From Polyangium jinanense (GTDB lineage Bacteria; Myxococcota; Polyangia; Polyangiales; Polyangiaceae), in NCBI RefSeq assembly GCF_028435365.1, contig NZ_JAGTJJ010000001.1:744001-808000 (forward strand): 64,000 nt of DNA. Reading direction: 5' to 3'. Position numbers and translations under genes: made by a program. The notes under the pieces were generated by a model that was given only the letters and a program-made list of their open reading frames with translations, was not told where the DNA came from and ran no database searches. Shown here in pieces: positions 44,269-52,665 of the stretch (positions are counted from its first letter, which is position 1; every line of letters begins with the position of its first letter).

Positions 44269-45201
44269 TTGGCCACGAACGATGGCGCCGTGATCGGGAA
44301 AAAGAGGATTGCACGAGACGCGTTCGAGGCGGGCCTGCCTGAGCCGCTGCGCGGTGAGCTCGATACGCAGGCCGAGGGCGCGCTCGAGCGGGCGGCGGCG
44401 CGCGGCCGAGAGGCGTGGCCCTCGGTCCGGATCGAGGACGAGGTGTGGTTGGGTCACCTCGCGAGCCGTCTCCGAGAGGGCGAGCCGCTCGCCGCGCAGC
44501 TCGAGGCCATCGACGCGGGCGGCCTTTACCTCGCCGCAGCTTGCTTGCGCGGCGTGCATGCGGCGCTCGAAGCGTTCGAGCGGGAGGTGCTTCCGTCGGC
44601 GCGACGCGCCCTGTCCATGCGCGCCGACGAAGCGCGCGTCGACGAGGTGCTGCAACGGACACGCACGCGCCTGCTCACCGAGCTCCACGGTTCGCCCAAG
44701 CTCGCGCTGTACGCCGGGCGCGGGCCCCTCGGCGGGTTCGTGCGCACCGTCGCGGTCCACCTCTTGGCGAACGACGAGGCCGCCGCGAAGCCGGTCGAGG
44801 ACGACGACGACGCGCTGGCCGCGCTCCCCGAAGCCGCCGACGTGGAGGCGGGGCTCTGCCGGCTGGACCAGCAGCAGCACTTCCGCGCGGCCTTTCGGGA
44901 GGCGCTCGCCACGCTCTCGTCGCGCGACCGGGCGCTTTTGCGTCTCAGCTTGCTCGATGGGCTCTCGATCGACGACATCGCGCCGATGTACGGCGCCCAT
45001 CGCGCGACCGTGGCCCGCTGGCTCGGCGCCGCGCGTGATCTTCTGGCCACCCGGACCCGGCAGGCGCTCGCCAGCCGCCTGCACCTGCGTCCCGACGACC
45101 TCGAGAGCCTGCTCGGCGGCGTGCTCAGCCGCTTCGACCTCAGCCTGTCGCGCCTGATGCGCGAATCCCACGGCGAAGGCGCCCCTCCCGATGCGACCTG
45201 A
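44269..45201 (+). CDS. myxobacterial sigma-70-family (ECF-like) sigma factor
   Basis: A protein of about 310 aa. The C-terminal region sigma-4 is clear at ~205-275 (QQHFRAAFREALATLSSRDRALLRLSLLDGLSIDDIAPMYGAHRATVARWLGAARDLL), with a helix-turn-helix centred on GAHRATVARWL. The N-terminal ~190 residues hold a divergent sigma-2 (VDEVLQRTRTRLLTELHG...LGGFVRTVAVHLLANDEA). It resembles the Myxococcales-specific family TIGR03001. The start is TTG 44269 or GTG 44290; neither has a strong ribosome site. Its neighbours, a lipoprotein and a kinase with a zinc anti-sigma motif, suggest a kinase-controlled sigma circuit. Confidence 0.82.
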   Translation: MATNDGAVIGKKRIARDAFEAGLPEPLRGELDTQAEGALERAAARGREAWPSVRIEDEVWLGHLASRLREGEPLAAQLEAIDAGGLYLAAACLRGVHAALEAFEREVLPSARRALSMRADEARVDEVLQRTRTRLLTELHGSPKLALYAGRGPLGGFVRTVAVHLLANDEAAAKPVEDDDDALAALPEAADVEAGLCRLDQQQHFRAAFREALATLSSRDRALLRLSLLDGLSIDDIAPMYGAHRATVARWLGAARDLLATRTRQALASRLHLRPDDLESLLGGVLSRFDLSLSRLMRESHGEGAPPDAT

Positions 45202-45299
45202 CGATTTCGTGCGACCTCGACCCGACACGACCTGTCCCTTGGTGCGGGGTGCATGTGCACCGGCCGCGGTGTTCATCCACGTCACCAAGGAGTCTCGTC

Positions 45300-45929
45300 G
45301 TGAAACAACTCGTGTGGTCGCTCCCTCTCGCTTTCCTCCTCGCCTGCAGCGCCGGCACCGGAAGCTCCGGCTCCGACAATGGCGAGGGCGGGAGCGGGGG
45401 CGAGGGCGGGAGCGGCCCTGGTTCGTCGTCTTCTTCCAGCTCGTCGTCCACGTCGTCCGGGCCGAGTGGCCTCACCGAAATGGATCGCCTCCAGGTCTTC
45501 TGCGAGAAGACGATGCTCGCCGGCTGCGCCGCCTGGTTCACCTCCGCGGCCCAGTGCGTCGACATCATGAGCAAGACGCAGAGCGATCTATGCCAGGACA
45601 AATGGGTCGCGGAGACCGATTGCCTCGGCAAGACGCAGGCCGGGGACTGGACCTGCAACGGTTTCGGCGAGCCGGAGATCGTCGGCACGGTCTGTCGCGA
45701 CGAGTACGGGTTCGGCTCGTATTGCCGCATCGCCGTCGCCACTCCGGACTGTTACGGAGCCGCGTGCATGTACAGCGCCGATTGCTCGGGCGATGGGGTC
45801 TGCAACGACGCCACGAAGCATTGCGTGCAGACGAGCGCCAAGTGCGGCGGGCTGCCGTGCAAATACAGCGCCGATTGCCCGAGCGCATTCACGTGCAACG
45901 ACGCGCTCGGGCAGTGCGTCTTGAACTGA
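45300..45929 (+). CDS. Cys-rich lipoprotein with Gly/Ser linker
   Basis: A 209-aa protein. The GTG start at 45300 has AAGGAG at 45287-45292. VKQLVWSLPLAFLLACSAG is a lipoprotein signal (lipobox LLAC). A ~35-residue linker of Gly, Ser and Glu (including nine Ser in a row) follows. The mature domain has two short Cys-rich repeats near the end (GAACMYSADCSGDGVCNDATKHC and GLPCKYSADCPSAFTCNDALGQC), resembling small disulfide knots. It sits between the sigma factor and the kinase genes and may be a sensor or target of that circuit. The function is unknown. Confidence 0.75.
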   Translation: MKQLVWSLPLAFLLACSAGTGSSGSDNGEGGSGGEGGSGPGSSSSSSSSSTSSGPSGLTEMDRLQVFCEKTMLAGCAAWFTSAAQCVDIMSKTQSDLCQDKWVAETDCLGKTQAGDWTCNGFGEPEIVGTVCRDEYGFGSYCRIAVATPDCYGAACMYSADCSGDGVCNDATKHCVQTSAKCGGLPCKYSADCPSAFTCNDALGQCVLN

Positions 45930-45945
45930 GGCGCGAGACTCGCTG

Positions 45946-48606
45946 ATGGCCTGCCTCGACGAGAACCTCTTGTTCGAGCTGTCCGTCGGGCAGCTCGACG
46001 GGGCCGCCTTGGCCAAGGCCGAAGAGCACCTCGACACCTGCCCCCGCTGCCGGCGCGTGGTGGCCGCGACGCTGCGCGCGAGCGGGGCCGCCGCGCCGCC
46101 GCCGCCCCTGACGCTCGTGACACGTGGCACGGCGATCGGCCGGTACCTCGTCGTGGAGCGCGTGGGCGTCGGCGCCATGGGGCAGGTGTTCGCCGCCTAC
46201 GATCCCGAGCTCGACCGCAAGGTGGCGCTGAAGCTTTTGCGCTTCTCGTCGCGGCCTCGCGCGGAAGAGGAGCAGAGGCGCGCGCGGCTCGCGCGCGAGG
46301 CGCAGACGCTGGCGCGGCTATCGCACCCGAACGTCGTGACCGTGTTCGACGTGGGGACGTGGGAGACGCAGTTTTTCGTGGCGCTCGAGTTCGTCCCCGG
46401 AGGGTCGGCCCGCGCATGGGCCACGCGAGAGCCGCGCGCGTGGCGCGAGATCGTGCAGCTATGGATGCAGGTCGGGCGTGGTCTCGCCGCCGCGCACGCA
46501 GCCGGGGTCGTGCACCGGGACCTGAAGCCCGACAACGTCCTCGTGCGCGCCGATGGCCGCGCGCAGGTGACCGATTTTGGTCTGGCCGCCGATACACGGC
46601 CCCGCGACGTGGCAGCCGCTCCGACCGAGATGGCCCTCACGGAGACGGGCGCGCTCCTCGGGACGCCGGTCTACATGGCGCCGGATCAGCTCGAAGGCGC
46701 GCCGGCCACCGAGGCCTCCGATCAGTTCGCGTTCTGCGTGTCGTTATGGGAAGCGCTGCATGGCGAGCGTCCCTTCGTCGGTCGCACGGTCGCCGAGCTC
46801 GCGCGCGCCGCGCGGGAGGAAACACCACGCGCGCCGGCATCGTCGCCGGTGCCACAAGCCGTGCGCCGCCTGCTGCAACGCGGGCTCCATCCCGATCCAC
46901 GCGAGCGCTATCCTTCGGTTGCCGCGCTCGTCGACGCGCTCGAGCGCGCGACGGAGAAGCCTCGTCGCTTCGGCATTCCCATGCTGATCGGCGCGGCCGC
47001 GCTGGCCCTCGGCGTCGTCCTCGTCGCGCGGCCGACCGAGACCGTTCGCCGTCACCCGACGTGCGTGCTCGCCGAGGAGCGGCACCGGGCCGGGTGGGAC
47101 GAGGCGCGCCGCGCCGTGGTGCGTGAAGCCTTCGACCGCACGGGCCTCTCGTATGCCGCGAAGGCCTTTGGTGCCGTCGACGGCGCGGTCTCGGCGCGCG
47201 CGTCCGCCTGGCGGGCCGAGCGCGTCGAGGCGTGCGAGGCGCTCGTCGAAGCGGCGCAGCCCGATCCCCTCTTCCGCGCGCGTGTCGCCTGCCTGGACGA
47301 GCGCCTGGCAGAGCTCGATGCCGCCGTCGAGGTGCTTTCGCTCGGCGGGAACGACGCGGTCAACCGCGCGACGTCCGTCGTCGAGAAGATGGCGCCGCTC
47401 GAGGCCTGCGTGGCGGTCGACGTCCGACCTGCCGACGCAGAACCCTGCGAGGCGTGCGTGGTGATCCGCGCCGATGTGCAGCGCGGGAGGACGCTGCAGC
47501 AGCTCGGAAAGTTCGCCGAGGCCGAGCGTGTGACCAAGGACGCGCTCGCACGCGAGGCTCCACCAAACGCCGCCGCCGCGCGGGCCGCGCTCCTCGTCGA
47601 GCACGCGCGCACGCTCGAACCGCTCGGCCGCCTCGACGAGGCCGAGCGCGAGATATTCGACGCGGCGCTGGCCGCGCACCGGGTGGGAAGCCGCGCCCTC
47701 GCCGCCGAGGCGTTCGCGGAGCTCGCCTACGTCGTCGGGTACCTGCGCGCGCGTCCCGACGACGGCGAACGATGGGCGCTCCAAGCGGACGCGCTGCTCG
47801 GCCCCGACGATGCGCCGATCCTCGATCGCGTCGCCATGGTGCGCGGGGTCATCGAGACGCGCCGCGGCAACCTTCGGCTGGCCGAGGAGCATTTTCGCCG
47901 CGTGGAGGAGCGCGTCCGCAAGCGGCTCGGCGCGGCGCACCCGAGCCGCGCCCGCGTGCTCACCAATCTGGCGAGCACGATCTTGCACCAGGGTCGCTTC
48001 GACGACGCGCTTCCGCTGCTGAAGGAGTCGTACGACCTCTTCGTCGCGGCGCTCGGCGCCGATCACCCCGACGCGTTCCAGGCGCTCAATGCCTACGGCG
48101 CGGCGCTCGGCAACGCCGGCCGCTTCACGGAGGCGGTCCCGGTGTTCGAGGCGGCGCTCGCCGGGTACAAGCGCACGCTCGGCGCGAACCATCCACGGAT
48201 TGGCCGTGCGGCCTCGAACCTCGCCGAGGCGCTCTACCGCTTGAAGCGATATCCAGACGCGCGCGCTCGTTACCTCGAATCTGCGGCGGCCTTCGAGCGG
48301 GCCCTCGGGGCCGACACGCCGGACCGCGCGCTCGCGCTCACGGGCCTCGGTCAGGTGTACGTCGCGGAGGGCGCGTGCGCCGAGGGCCTCGGCGAGACGC
48401 AGCGGGCGCTCGACATCTGCGCGAAGTCCGCGTGCGAGCCCAACAACGCAGCGGCCCTCGCGTTCCTGCACGCGAAGGCGTGGGTCTGCGCAGGCCACGC
48501 GAAGGCCCAGGCCCTCCCGCACGCCCGCCGTGCTGTCGAGCTCTTCCGCTCCCTCGGCCCCGGCACCGAGGAGGAGATCGCAGAGATCGAAGCGTGGCTC
48601 CGGTGA
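45946..48606 (+). CDS. membrane Ser/Thr protein kinase with N-terminal anti-sigma zinc motif and TPR sensor
   Basis: An 886-aa protein. Residues 1-40 carry H28-x3-C32-x2-C35 (HLDTCPRC), the ZAS/HC2 zinc motif of anti-sigma factors. The kinase domain is ~65-330: VGVGAMGQVF, catalytic Lys96, H190-R191-D192 loop, D210-F-G and GTPVYMAPDQ. One membrane helix is at ~342-361 (IPMLIGAAALALGVVLVA). The ~500-residue outside part has TPR repeats (DEAEREIFDAALAAHR, LPLLKESYDLFVAALGADHPD). It lies 16 bp after the lipoprotein gene and downstream of the sigma factor. It probably binds that sigma factor and phosphorylates proteins on an envelope signal. Confidence 0.88.
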   Translation: MACLDENLLFELSVGQLDGAALAKAEEHLDTCPRCRRVVAATLRASGAAAPPPPLTLVTRGTAIGRYLVVERVGVGAMGQVFAAYDPELDRKVALKLLRFSSRPRAEEEQRRARLAREAQTLARLSHPNVVTVFDVGTWETQFFVALEFVPGGSARAWATREPRAWREIVQLWMQVGRGLAAAHAAGVVHRDLKPDNVLVRADGRAQVTDFGLAADTRPRDVAAAPTEMALTETGALLGTPVYMAPDQLEGAPATEASDQFAFCVSLWEALHGERPFVGRTVAELARAAREETPRAPASSPVPQAVRRLLQRGLHPDPRERYPSVAALVDALERATEKPRRFGIPMLIGAAALALGVVLVARPTETVRRHPTCVLAEERHRAGWDEARRAVVREAFDRTGLSYAAKAFGAVDGAVSARASAWRAERVEACEALVEAAQPDPLFRARVACLDERLAELDAAVEVLSLGGNDAVNRATSVVEKMAPLEACVAVDVRPADAEPCEACVVIRADVQRGRTLQQLGKFAEAERVTKDALAREAPPNAAAARAALLVEHARTLEPLGRLDEAEREIFDAALAAHRVGSRALAAEAFAELAYVVGYLRARPDDGERWALQADALLGPDDAPILDRVAMVRGVIETRRGNLRLAEEHFRRVEERVRKRLGAAHPSRARVLTNLASTILHQGRFDDALPLLKESYDLFVAALGADHPDAFQALNAYGAALGNAGRFTEAVPVFEAALAGYKRTLGANHPRIGRAASNLAEALYRLKRYPDARARYLESAAAFERALGADTPDRALALTGLGQVYVAEGACAEGLGETQRALDICAKSACEPNNAAALAFLHAKAWVCAGHAKAQALPHARRAVELFRSLGPGTEEEIAEIEAWLR

Positions 48607-48731
48607 AGTGAGTGCGAGGTTGCTTCGCCGTCGTATCGAACCCCCGCCTCGACAGCCGCCCCCGCCACGACGAACTAGGCTATGCTCCGCCCGCCCGCGC
48701 GGCTGCGCGAGGATGCACGGAGGCGAGCACC

Positions 48732-49409
48732 ATGTACGAACCGATCAAATTTCCGACGAAAAGTGGGGCGGAGGCACAGGGGGAGCTCGTGGCGCCGGAG
48801 GGTGTGGAGCGGGCGCCCGCGGTGGTGCTGATCCAGGAGTGGTGGGGGCTCAACGGGCAGATCCGTCACGTCGCCGCCCGCCTCGCGCGGGAAGGGTTCC
48901 TCGTGGCGATCCCCGACCTCTATCACGGGCGCTGGACCGTCGATCCCGCCGAGGCCCAGAAGCTGATGGAAGGCCTCGAGTGGCCCCGCGCGCTCGACGA
49001 GATCGGCAGCGCGGCAGCCTTCCTGAAGAAGCATCCGCGGAGCAACGGGCACGTCGGCGTGGTCGGCTTCTGCCTCGGCGGCGCGCTCTCGTTTGCCTCG
49101 GCCACCCTCGTGCCCGAGTTCGAGGCCGTCGTGCCGTTTTACGGTCTCCCCCCCGCGGACAAGTTCGATTTCTCGAAGGTGAAGGCGCCTGTCCTCGCGC
49201 ATTTCGCGAGCCAGGACGATTGGGCCCGGGCGGATAACGCGCGGGCGGTCATGGAACAGATGCATTCGCGTGGACAATCCATGGAGCTCCACGTGTACGA
49301 GGCCGGGCACGCGTTCGCGCACGAGTCGCGCAAGGACGTGTACGTCCCGGAGGCGGCCGCGCTCGCCTGGAGCCGCACCATTGCTTTCTTGCACCGGCAC
49401 CTCGGCTGA
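48732..49409 (+). CDS. dienelactone hydrolase-family protein
   Basis: A 225-aa alpha/beta-hydrolase. VVLIQEWWGLNGQIRHVAARLAREGFLVAIPDLYHG is the family opening. The nucleophile elbow is GFCLGGA, with Cys as nucleophile as in dienelactone hydrolase. SQDDWARADNARAVMEQM provides the Asp region and YEAGHAF the His, completing a Cys-Asp-His triad. GGAGGC precedes the ATG at 48732. It would hydrolyse lactones or esters; the substrate cannot be deduced. It is a single gene, with the kinase upstream across ~125 bp. Confidence 0.9.
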   Translation: MYEPIKFPTKSGAEAQGELVAPEGVERAPAVVLIQEWWGLNGQIRHVAARLAREGFLVAIPDLYHGRWTVDPAEAQKLMEGLEWPRALDEIGSAAAFLKKHPRSNGHVGVVGFCLGGALSFASATLVPEFEAVVPFYGLPPADKFDFSKVKAPVLAHFASQDDWARADNARAVMEQMHSRGQSMELHVYEAGHAFAHESRKDVYVPEAAALAWSRTIAFLHRHLG

Positions 49410-49454
49410 TCCGGGAGGCCGCTTTTTCAGGATGACTTGGTTGGAGGTCGGTCG

Positions 49455-50099
49455 ATGTCGAATCGTTGGATGAGGGTTTGGCTTTTTGCCGTGCCTTGCG
49501 CGGCCGTGCTCGGCTTCGCGGGCACGGGCTGCTCGGACGGCTCGGACGGCTCGGGCGGCGCGGGCGGCGAAGGTGGCGCGGGTGGATCGCCGGCGAGCAG
49601 CTCGAGCTCGAGCTCCGGGACCGGCGGCACGGGCGGACAAGGCGGCGCGGGCGGACAAGGCGGCGCGGGCGGCGGCTGCGGCGATACCATGACGGACCCG
49701 CTGAACTGCGGCGCCTGCGACAACCAATGCGCGCCGGGGCAGACGTGCGCGGGCGGCGTTTGCACCTGCGGATCGGCGAGCGTCGCGTTCGCGGACGTGC
49801 AGGCGATCCTGTCGGCGAGCTGCGCGATCGGCGGCTGCCATTCGGGCGCGGGAGCGAAGCAAGGGCTCGATCTGACGAACGCGAACGCGCACGCCGAGCT
49901 CGTGGACGTTCCGGCGGAGCAATGCGCGGGCGGGACGCGGATGCGCGTCAAGGCGGGCGATCCTTCGGAGAGCTACCTCATCGACAAGATCATGAACGTC
50001 GACAAGTGCTCCGGAAACAAGATGCCGCCGGCGATCGCGCTCTCGGAGGACAAGATTCAGACGATCTCGGACTGGATCTGCGGCGGCGCGATGCCGTGA
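49455..50099 (+). CDS. exported lipoprotein with cytochrome c-like CxxxxCH motif
   Basis: A 214-aa protein. MSNRWMRVWLFAVPCAAVLGFAGTGC is a lipoprotein signal, then a Gly/Ser linker (~25-72: GSGGAGGEGG...SSSSSSSGTGGTGG). The mature part has a small Cys pattern (CGACDNQCAPGQTCAGGVC) and, at ~125-130, CAIGGCHSGAGAKQG, a haem-like C-x4-C-H with the GL-D-LT that follows it in planctomycete-type cytochrome-c domains. It ends KMPPAIALSEDKIQTISDWICGGA, typical of that domain. TTGGAGG at 49441-49447 is the ribosome site. It may take part in extracytoplasmic electron transfer. Confidence 0.78.
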   Translation: MSNRWMRVWLFAVPCAAVLGFAGTGCSDGSDGSGGAGGEGGAGGSPASSSSSSSGTGGTGGQGGAGGQGGAGGGCGDTMTDPLNCGACDNQCAPGQTCAGGVCTCGSASVAFADVQAILSASCAIGGCHSGAGAKQGLDLTNANAHAELVDVPAEQCAGGTRMRVKAGDPSESYLIDKIMNVDKCSGNKMPPAIALSEDKIQTISDWICGGAMP

Positions 50100-50107
50100 T
50101 GGATTGA

Positions 50108-51205
50108 ATGGGACGGGGACCGATGTATTGCTCGCGTTGTCTCAGGCGTTTCGAGGATGAAGAGCACCGCTTCTGTCCGTACGACGGCACGAAGCTCGTC
50201 GCGACGCCGGATGTCTCGTCGCTCCGCGCCAAACCCACACCCGAGACGGGCGTGGTGCTCGGCGGACGCTACGAGGTGCGGGGGCTCATCGGTCGGGGGG
50301 GCATGGCCCGCATTTACCTGGCGCTGGATCGGAACACGAGCGAGCCGGTCGCCATCAAGATGCTCGACTCGCTGCACCTCCGCGCGCCCGGCGCACGCGC
50401 TCGCTTCGACCGCGAGGCGAAGGCAGCAAACGCGCTCGCGCATCCAAACATCGTCAAGGTGCTCGATACGGGGGAGCGGCCGGACGGCGTGCCTTTCCTC
50501 GTGATGGAATATCTCTTCGGCGAGACGCTCGGAGACTGGCTACGTCGCGAGACGACGATGCCACTCCACCTCGCGCTCCCGGTGCTCTCGCAGACGGCCT
50601 CGGCGCTCGGAGCGGCGCACCGCGCGGGGATCGTGCATCGGGACGTGAAGCCGGACAATCTGTTCCTGGTCGGCGAGCCGGGCGAGCCTTACAACACGAA
50701 GGTGCTGGATTTTGGTTTGTCCAAGCTCGAGGCGGCCAAGGCGGTCACGCAGGCCGGGGTGGCCGTGGGGACGCCCGAATACATGCCGCCCGAGCAGGTG
50801 GTGGGGGACAAGTCGGATTCGCGGTCGGACGTGTATGCGCTCGGGGTGATGATGTATCGCATGCTCGTCGGAGAGCTGCCGTTCCGCGCAGACGATTATG
50901 CGGTCCTCCTGGCGAGGCAGCTCATCGCGCCGCCGCGCGAGCCGTCGGAAGCGCAGCCGGGGATCGATCGGGCCACGGAAGGCGTGATCCTGAAGGCATT
51001 GCGCAAGAAGCCCGAGGATCGGTATTCGACGATGGAGGCGTTCTGCGACGACCTCGAGCGGCTCATGGGCAAGCGGCTCGGGTCGCTGTCGGCGGGGCTC
51101 TTGCCGCGCGGGCCGGACGTGTACGAGCCGAAGGATCAGCTCTCGCGGACGGCGGCGAAGTTTTTTTACAACAAGCTCGGGATGACGCCGCCTGCTTGGA
51201 AGTGA
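50108..51205 (+). CDS. cytosolic Ser/Thr protein kinase with N-terminal zinc ribbon
   Basis: A 365-aa kinase. Residues ~6-30 form a zinc ribbon (YCSRCLRRFEDEEHRFCPYDG). The kinase domain is ~55-320: IGRGGMARIYLALD, VAIKML, IVHRDVKPDNLFL, VLDFGLSKLE, GTPEYMPPEQV and DVYALGVMMYRMLVGELPF, a complete Hanks-type set. No membrane helix is present, so it is cytosolic. An ATG at 50123 (MYCSRC) is an alternative start. It is 8 bp after the cytochrome-like gene, possibly co-transcribed. Its substrates are unknown. Confidence 0.92.
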   Translation: MGRGPMYCSRCLRRFEDEEHRFCPYDGTKLVATPDVSSLRAKPTPETGVVLGGRYEVRGLIGRGGMARIYLALDRNTSEPVAIKMLDSLHLRAPGARARFDREAKAANALAHPNIVKVLDTGERPDGVPFLVMEYLFGETLGDWLRRETTMPLHLALPVLSQTASALGAAHRAGIVHRDVKPDNLFLVGEPGEPYNTKVLDFGLSKLEAAKAVTQAGVAVGTPEYMPPEQVVGDKSDSRSDVYALGVMMYRMLVGELPFRADDYAVLLARQLIAPPREPSEAQPGIDRATEGVILKALRKKPEDRYSTMEAFCDDLERLMGKRLGSLSAGLLPRGPDVYEPKDQLSRTAAKFFYNKLGMTPPAWK

Positions 51206-51238
51206 AGGCGGGCGGCGCCCCGGGGTCGTTTTTCCGCG

Positions 51239-51985
51239 TCACGCCGCCTTCACGAACTTCTGCAGCGATTGCGCGAGGTCGTGCGTGCGTTGTTGCTCGG
51301 GTGCGAGCTCCTGGAGGACGAAATCACGCACGGGCGGCTCGAGCTCGTCGAGATCCCGGGCGTACCGCTTCTTGCCTTGATCCTCGCCCTCTTCCAATGC
51401 GGCGAGCGCGGCGCGGTGGCCGAGCAGATCCGCGCCGCGTTGCACGATCCGCGCGAACGCGCCCCACACGCCCGAGCTCTGCGCGGGCTCGCCGCCGAAC
51501 TCGCTGACCTTGTTGCGGAGCTTGTCGACGCGCCGCTCGTGGCTCTCCAAGAGCTGACGTAGCGAGCTCGTGAGGTCCGCGTCGCGCACGCTGCGCAGGG
51601 CGAGCTCGTACGTCTCGACGCTGGCGAGCTCGCCGCGCAGGAGGTCGTTCAGCCGGTCGAGCGTGCTCTCCTTCGAGGGCTCGCCCGTCCGCCGGGTCGA
51701 GGGAACTTCGTCCTTGAACGCATCCTTGGCGGACTCGGCTGCTGCGCGCGCGACGGTGGCTACCTCGCTCGCCGCGGCGGCGAGGTCCCGGCCCGCGTGC
51801 TCGAGGTGGGCCTTGGCGCGCTCGATCGAGCCGCTTTCGCGCTGATCGACGCTGCTGCGCTCGATCGGGGCGTTCTCCTCCTCGCCCTGCACCTCGTGCT
51901 CGACGTCCGTTCGTCCGCTTGACTCGGTGTCACTGCCTTGGGGGACGTTCGTGGAAAAGTCGGGCTGGCGCTTGTCCTGGTTCAT
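51239..51985 (-). CDS. DUF2383 (ferritin-like) domain protein
   Basis: A 248-aa protein. The N-terminal ~80 residues are polar and low in structure, followed by an alanine-rich helix (LAAAASEVATVARAAAESAKDAF). The C-terminal domain (~110-248) is a four-helix bundle of DUF2383/PA2169 type: LDRLNDLLRGELASVETYELALRSV, LRQLLESHERRVDKLRNKVSEFGG and ALEEGEDQGKKRYARDL. Ferritin-like Glu/His residues are visible (E in GELAS, ESHERR). It begins at ATG 51985. It is divergent from the deformylase gene. A stress-related or metal-linked role is possible. Confidence 0.72.
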   Translation of the reverse strand: MNQDKRQPDFSTNVPQGSDTESSGRTDVEHEVQGEEENAPIERSSVDQRESGSIERAKAHLEHAGRDLAAAASEVATVARAAAESAKDAFKDEVPSTRRTGEPSKESTLDRLNDLLRGELASVETYELALRSVRDADLTSSLRQLLESHERRVDKLRNKVSEFGGEPAQSSGVWGAFARIVQRGADLLGHRAALAALEEGEDQGKKRYARDLDELEPPVRDFVLQELAPEQQRTHDLAQSLQKFVKAA

Positions 51986-52061
51986 GCGCCGATCCCTGGG
52001 GCGCCCACGCACTTTCGTCGAGCGCGCGTCGTCCCCGACGTCTCGTGGTAGGCTCGCCTCC

Positions 52062-52637
52062 GTGACGCTCCTGAAAATTGCTCATATTGGACATCCTGTG
52101 CTCCGAAACCGGGCGCGCGAGGTCGAGCGGGACGAGCTTGCCACGGCCGAGGTGCAGACGTTCATCGACGACCTCGTCGAGACCATGCACGACGCGAACG
52201 GCGCCGGGCTCGCCGCGACGCAGGTGCACGTGCCGAAGCGGATCGTGGCGATCGAGGTCAAGGACAACCCGCGTTATCCGTACAAGCCGAACATCCCGCT
52301 CACGATCGTGGTCAATCCGGTGATCGAGCCGCTCACGGAGGAGCGATTCGACAATTTCGAGGGCTGCCTCTCGGTGCCGAACCTGCGCGGCGTGGTGTCG
52401 CGGTTCGCCGAGGTGCGCGTGACCGGCTGGGATCGGCATGGCGCGCCGTTCGAGCGCGTCGCGCGGGGCTTGACGGCGGGGACGTTCCAGCACGAGGTGG
52501 ACCACCTCGACGGCAAGCTCTTCGTGGATCGGGTGACCGATACCTCGACGCTCTGCACGTGGGCCGAGTTCGATCGGTTCCACAAGCAGGCGTTCGTGGA
52601 GCGGATCGTGCCGTTCGTGAAGCGAATGGGGGGCTAG
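52062..52637 (+). CDS. def: peptide deformylase
   Basis: A 191-aa metallo-hydrolase removing formyl from new proteins. All three motifs are present: GAGLAATQV (motif 1), EGCLSVP (motif 2, metal Cys) and QHEVDHLDGKLF (motif 3, HExxH-type with HEVDH). The GTG at 52062 (VTLLKIAHIGHPVLR) fits the family N-terminus; the longer open frame upstream overlaps the divergent DUF2383 gene's leader and is unlikely. It stands apart from fmt. It ends in a TAG that forms the first base of a hairpin. Confidence 0.93.
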   Translation: MTLLKIAHIGHPVLRNRAREVERDELATAEVQTFIDDLVETMHDANGAGLAATQVHVPKRIVAIEVKDNPRYPYKPNIPLTIVVNPVIEPLTEERFDNFEGCLSVPNLRGVVSRFAEVRVTGWDRHGAPFERVARGLTAGTFQHEVDHLDGKLFVDRVTDTSTLCTWAEFDRFHKQAFVERIVPFVKRMGG

Positions 52638-52659
52638 AGCGCCGAACCGTTCGGCGCTC
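52637..52659. terminator. hairpin between convergent def and VWA genes
   Basis: GAGCGCCGAAC-C-GTTCGGCGCTC, with 11-bp arms, starts at the last base of the def stop codon and ends 6 bp before the VWA stop. It can serve both convergent transcripts. It has no T-run. It is the same sequence as the hairpin at 18864-18888 except for the loop base. Confidence 0.65.
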
Positions 52660-52665
52660 AGCGGA

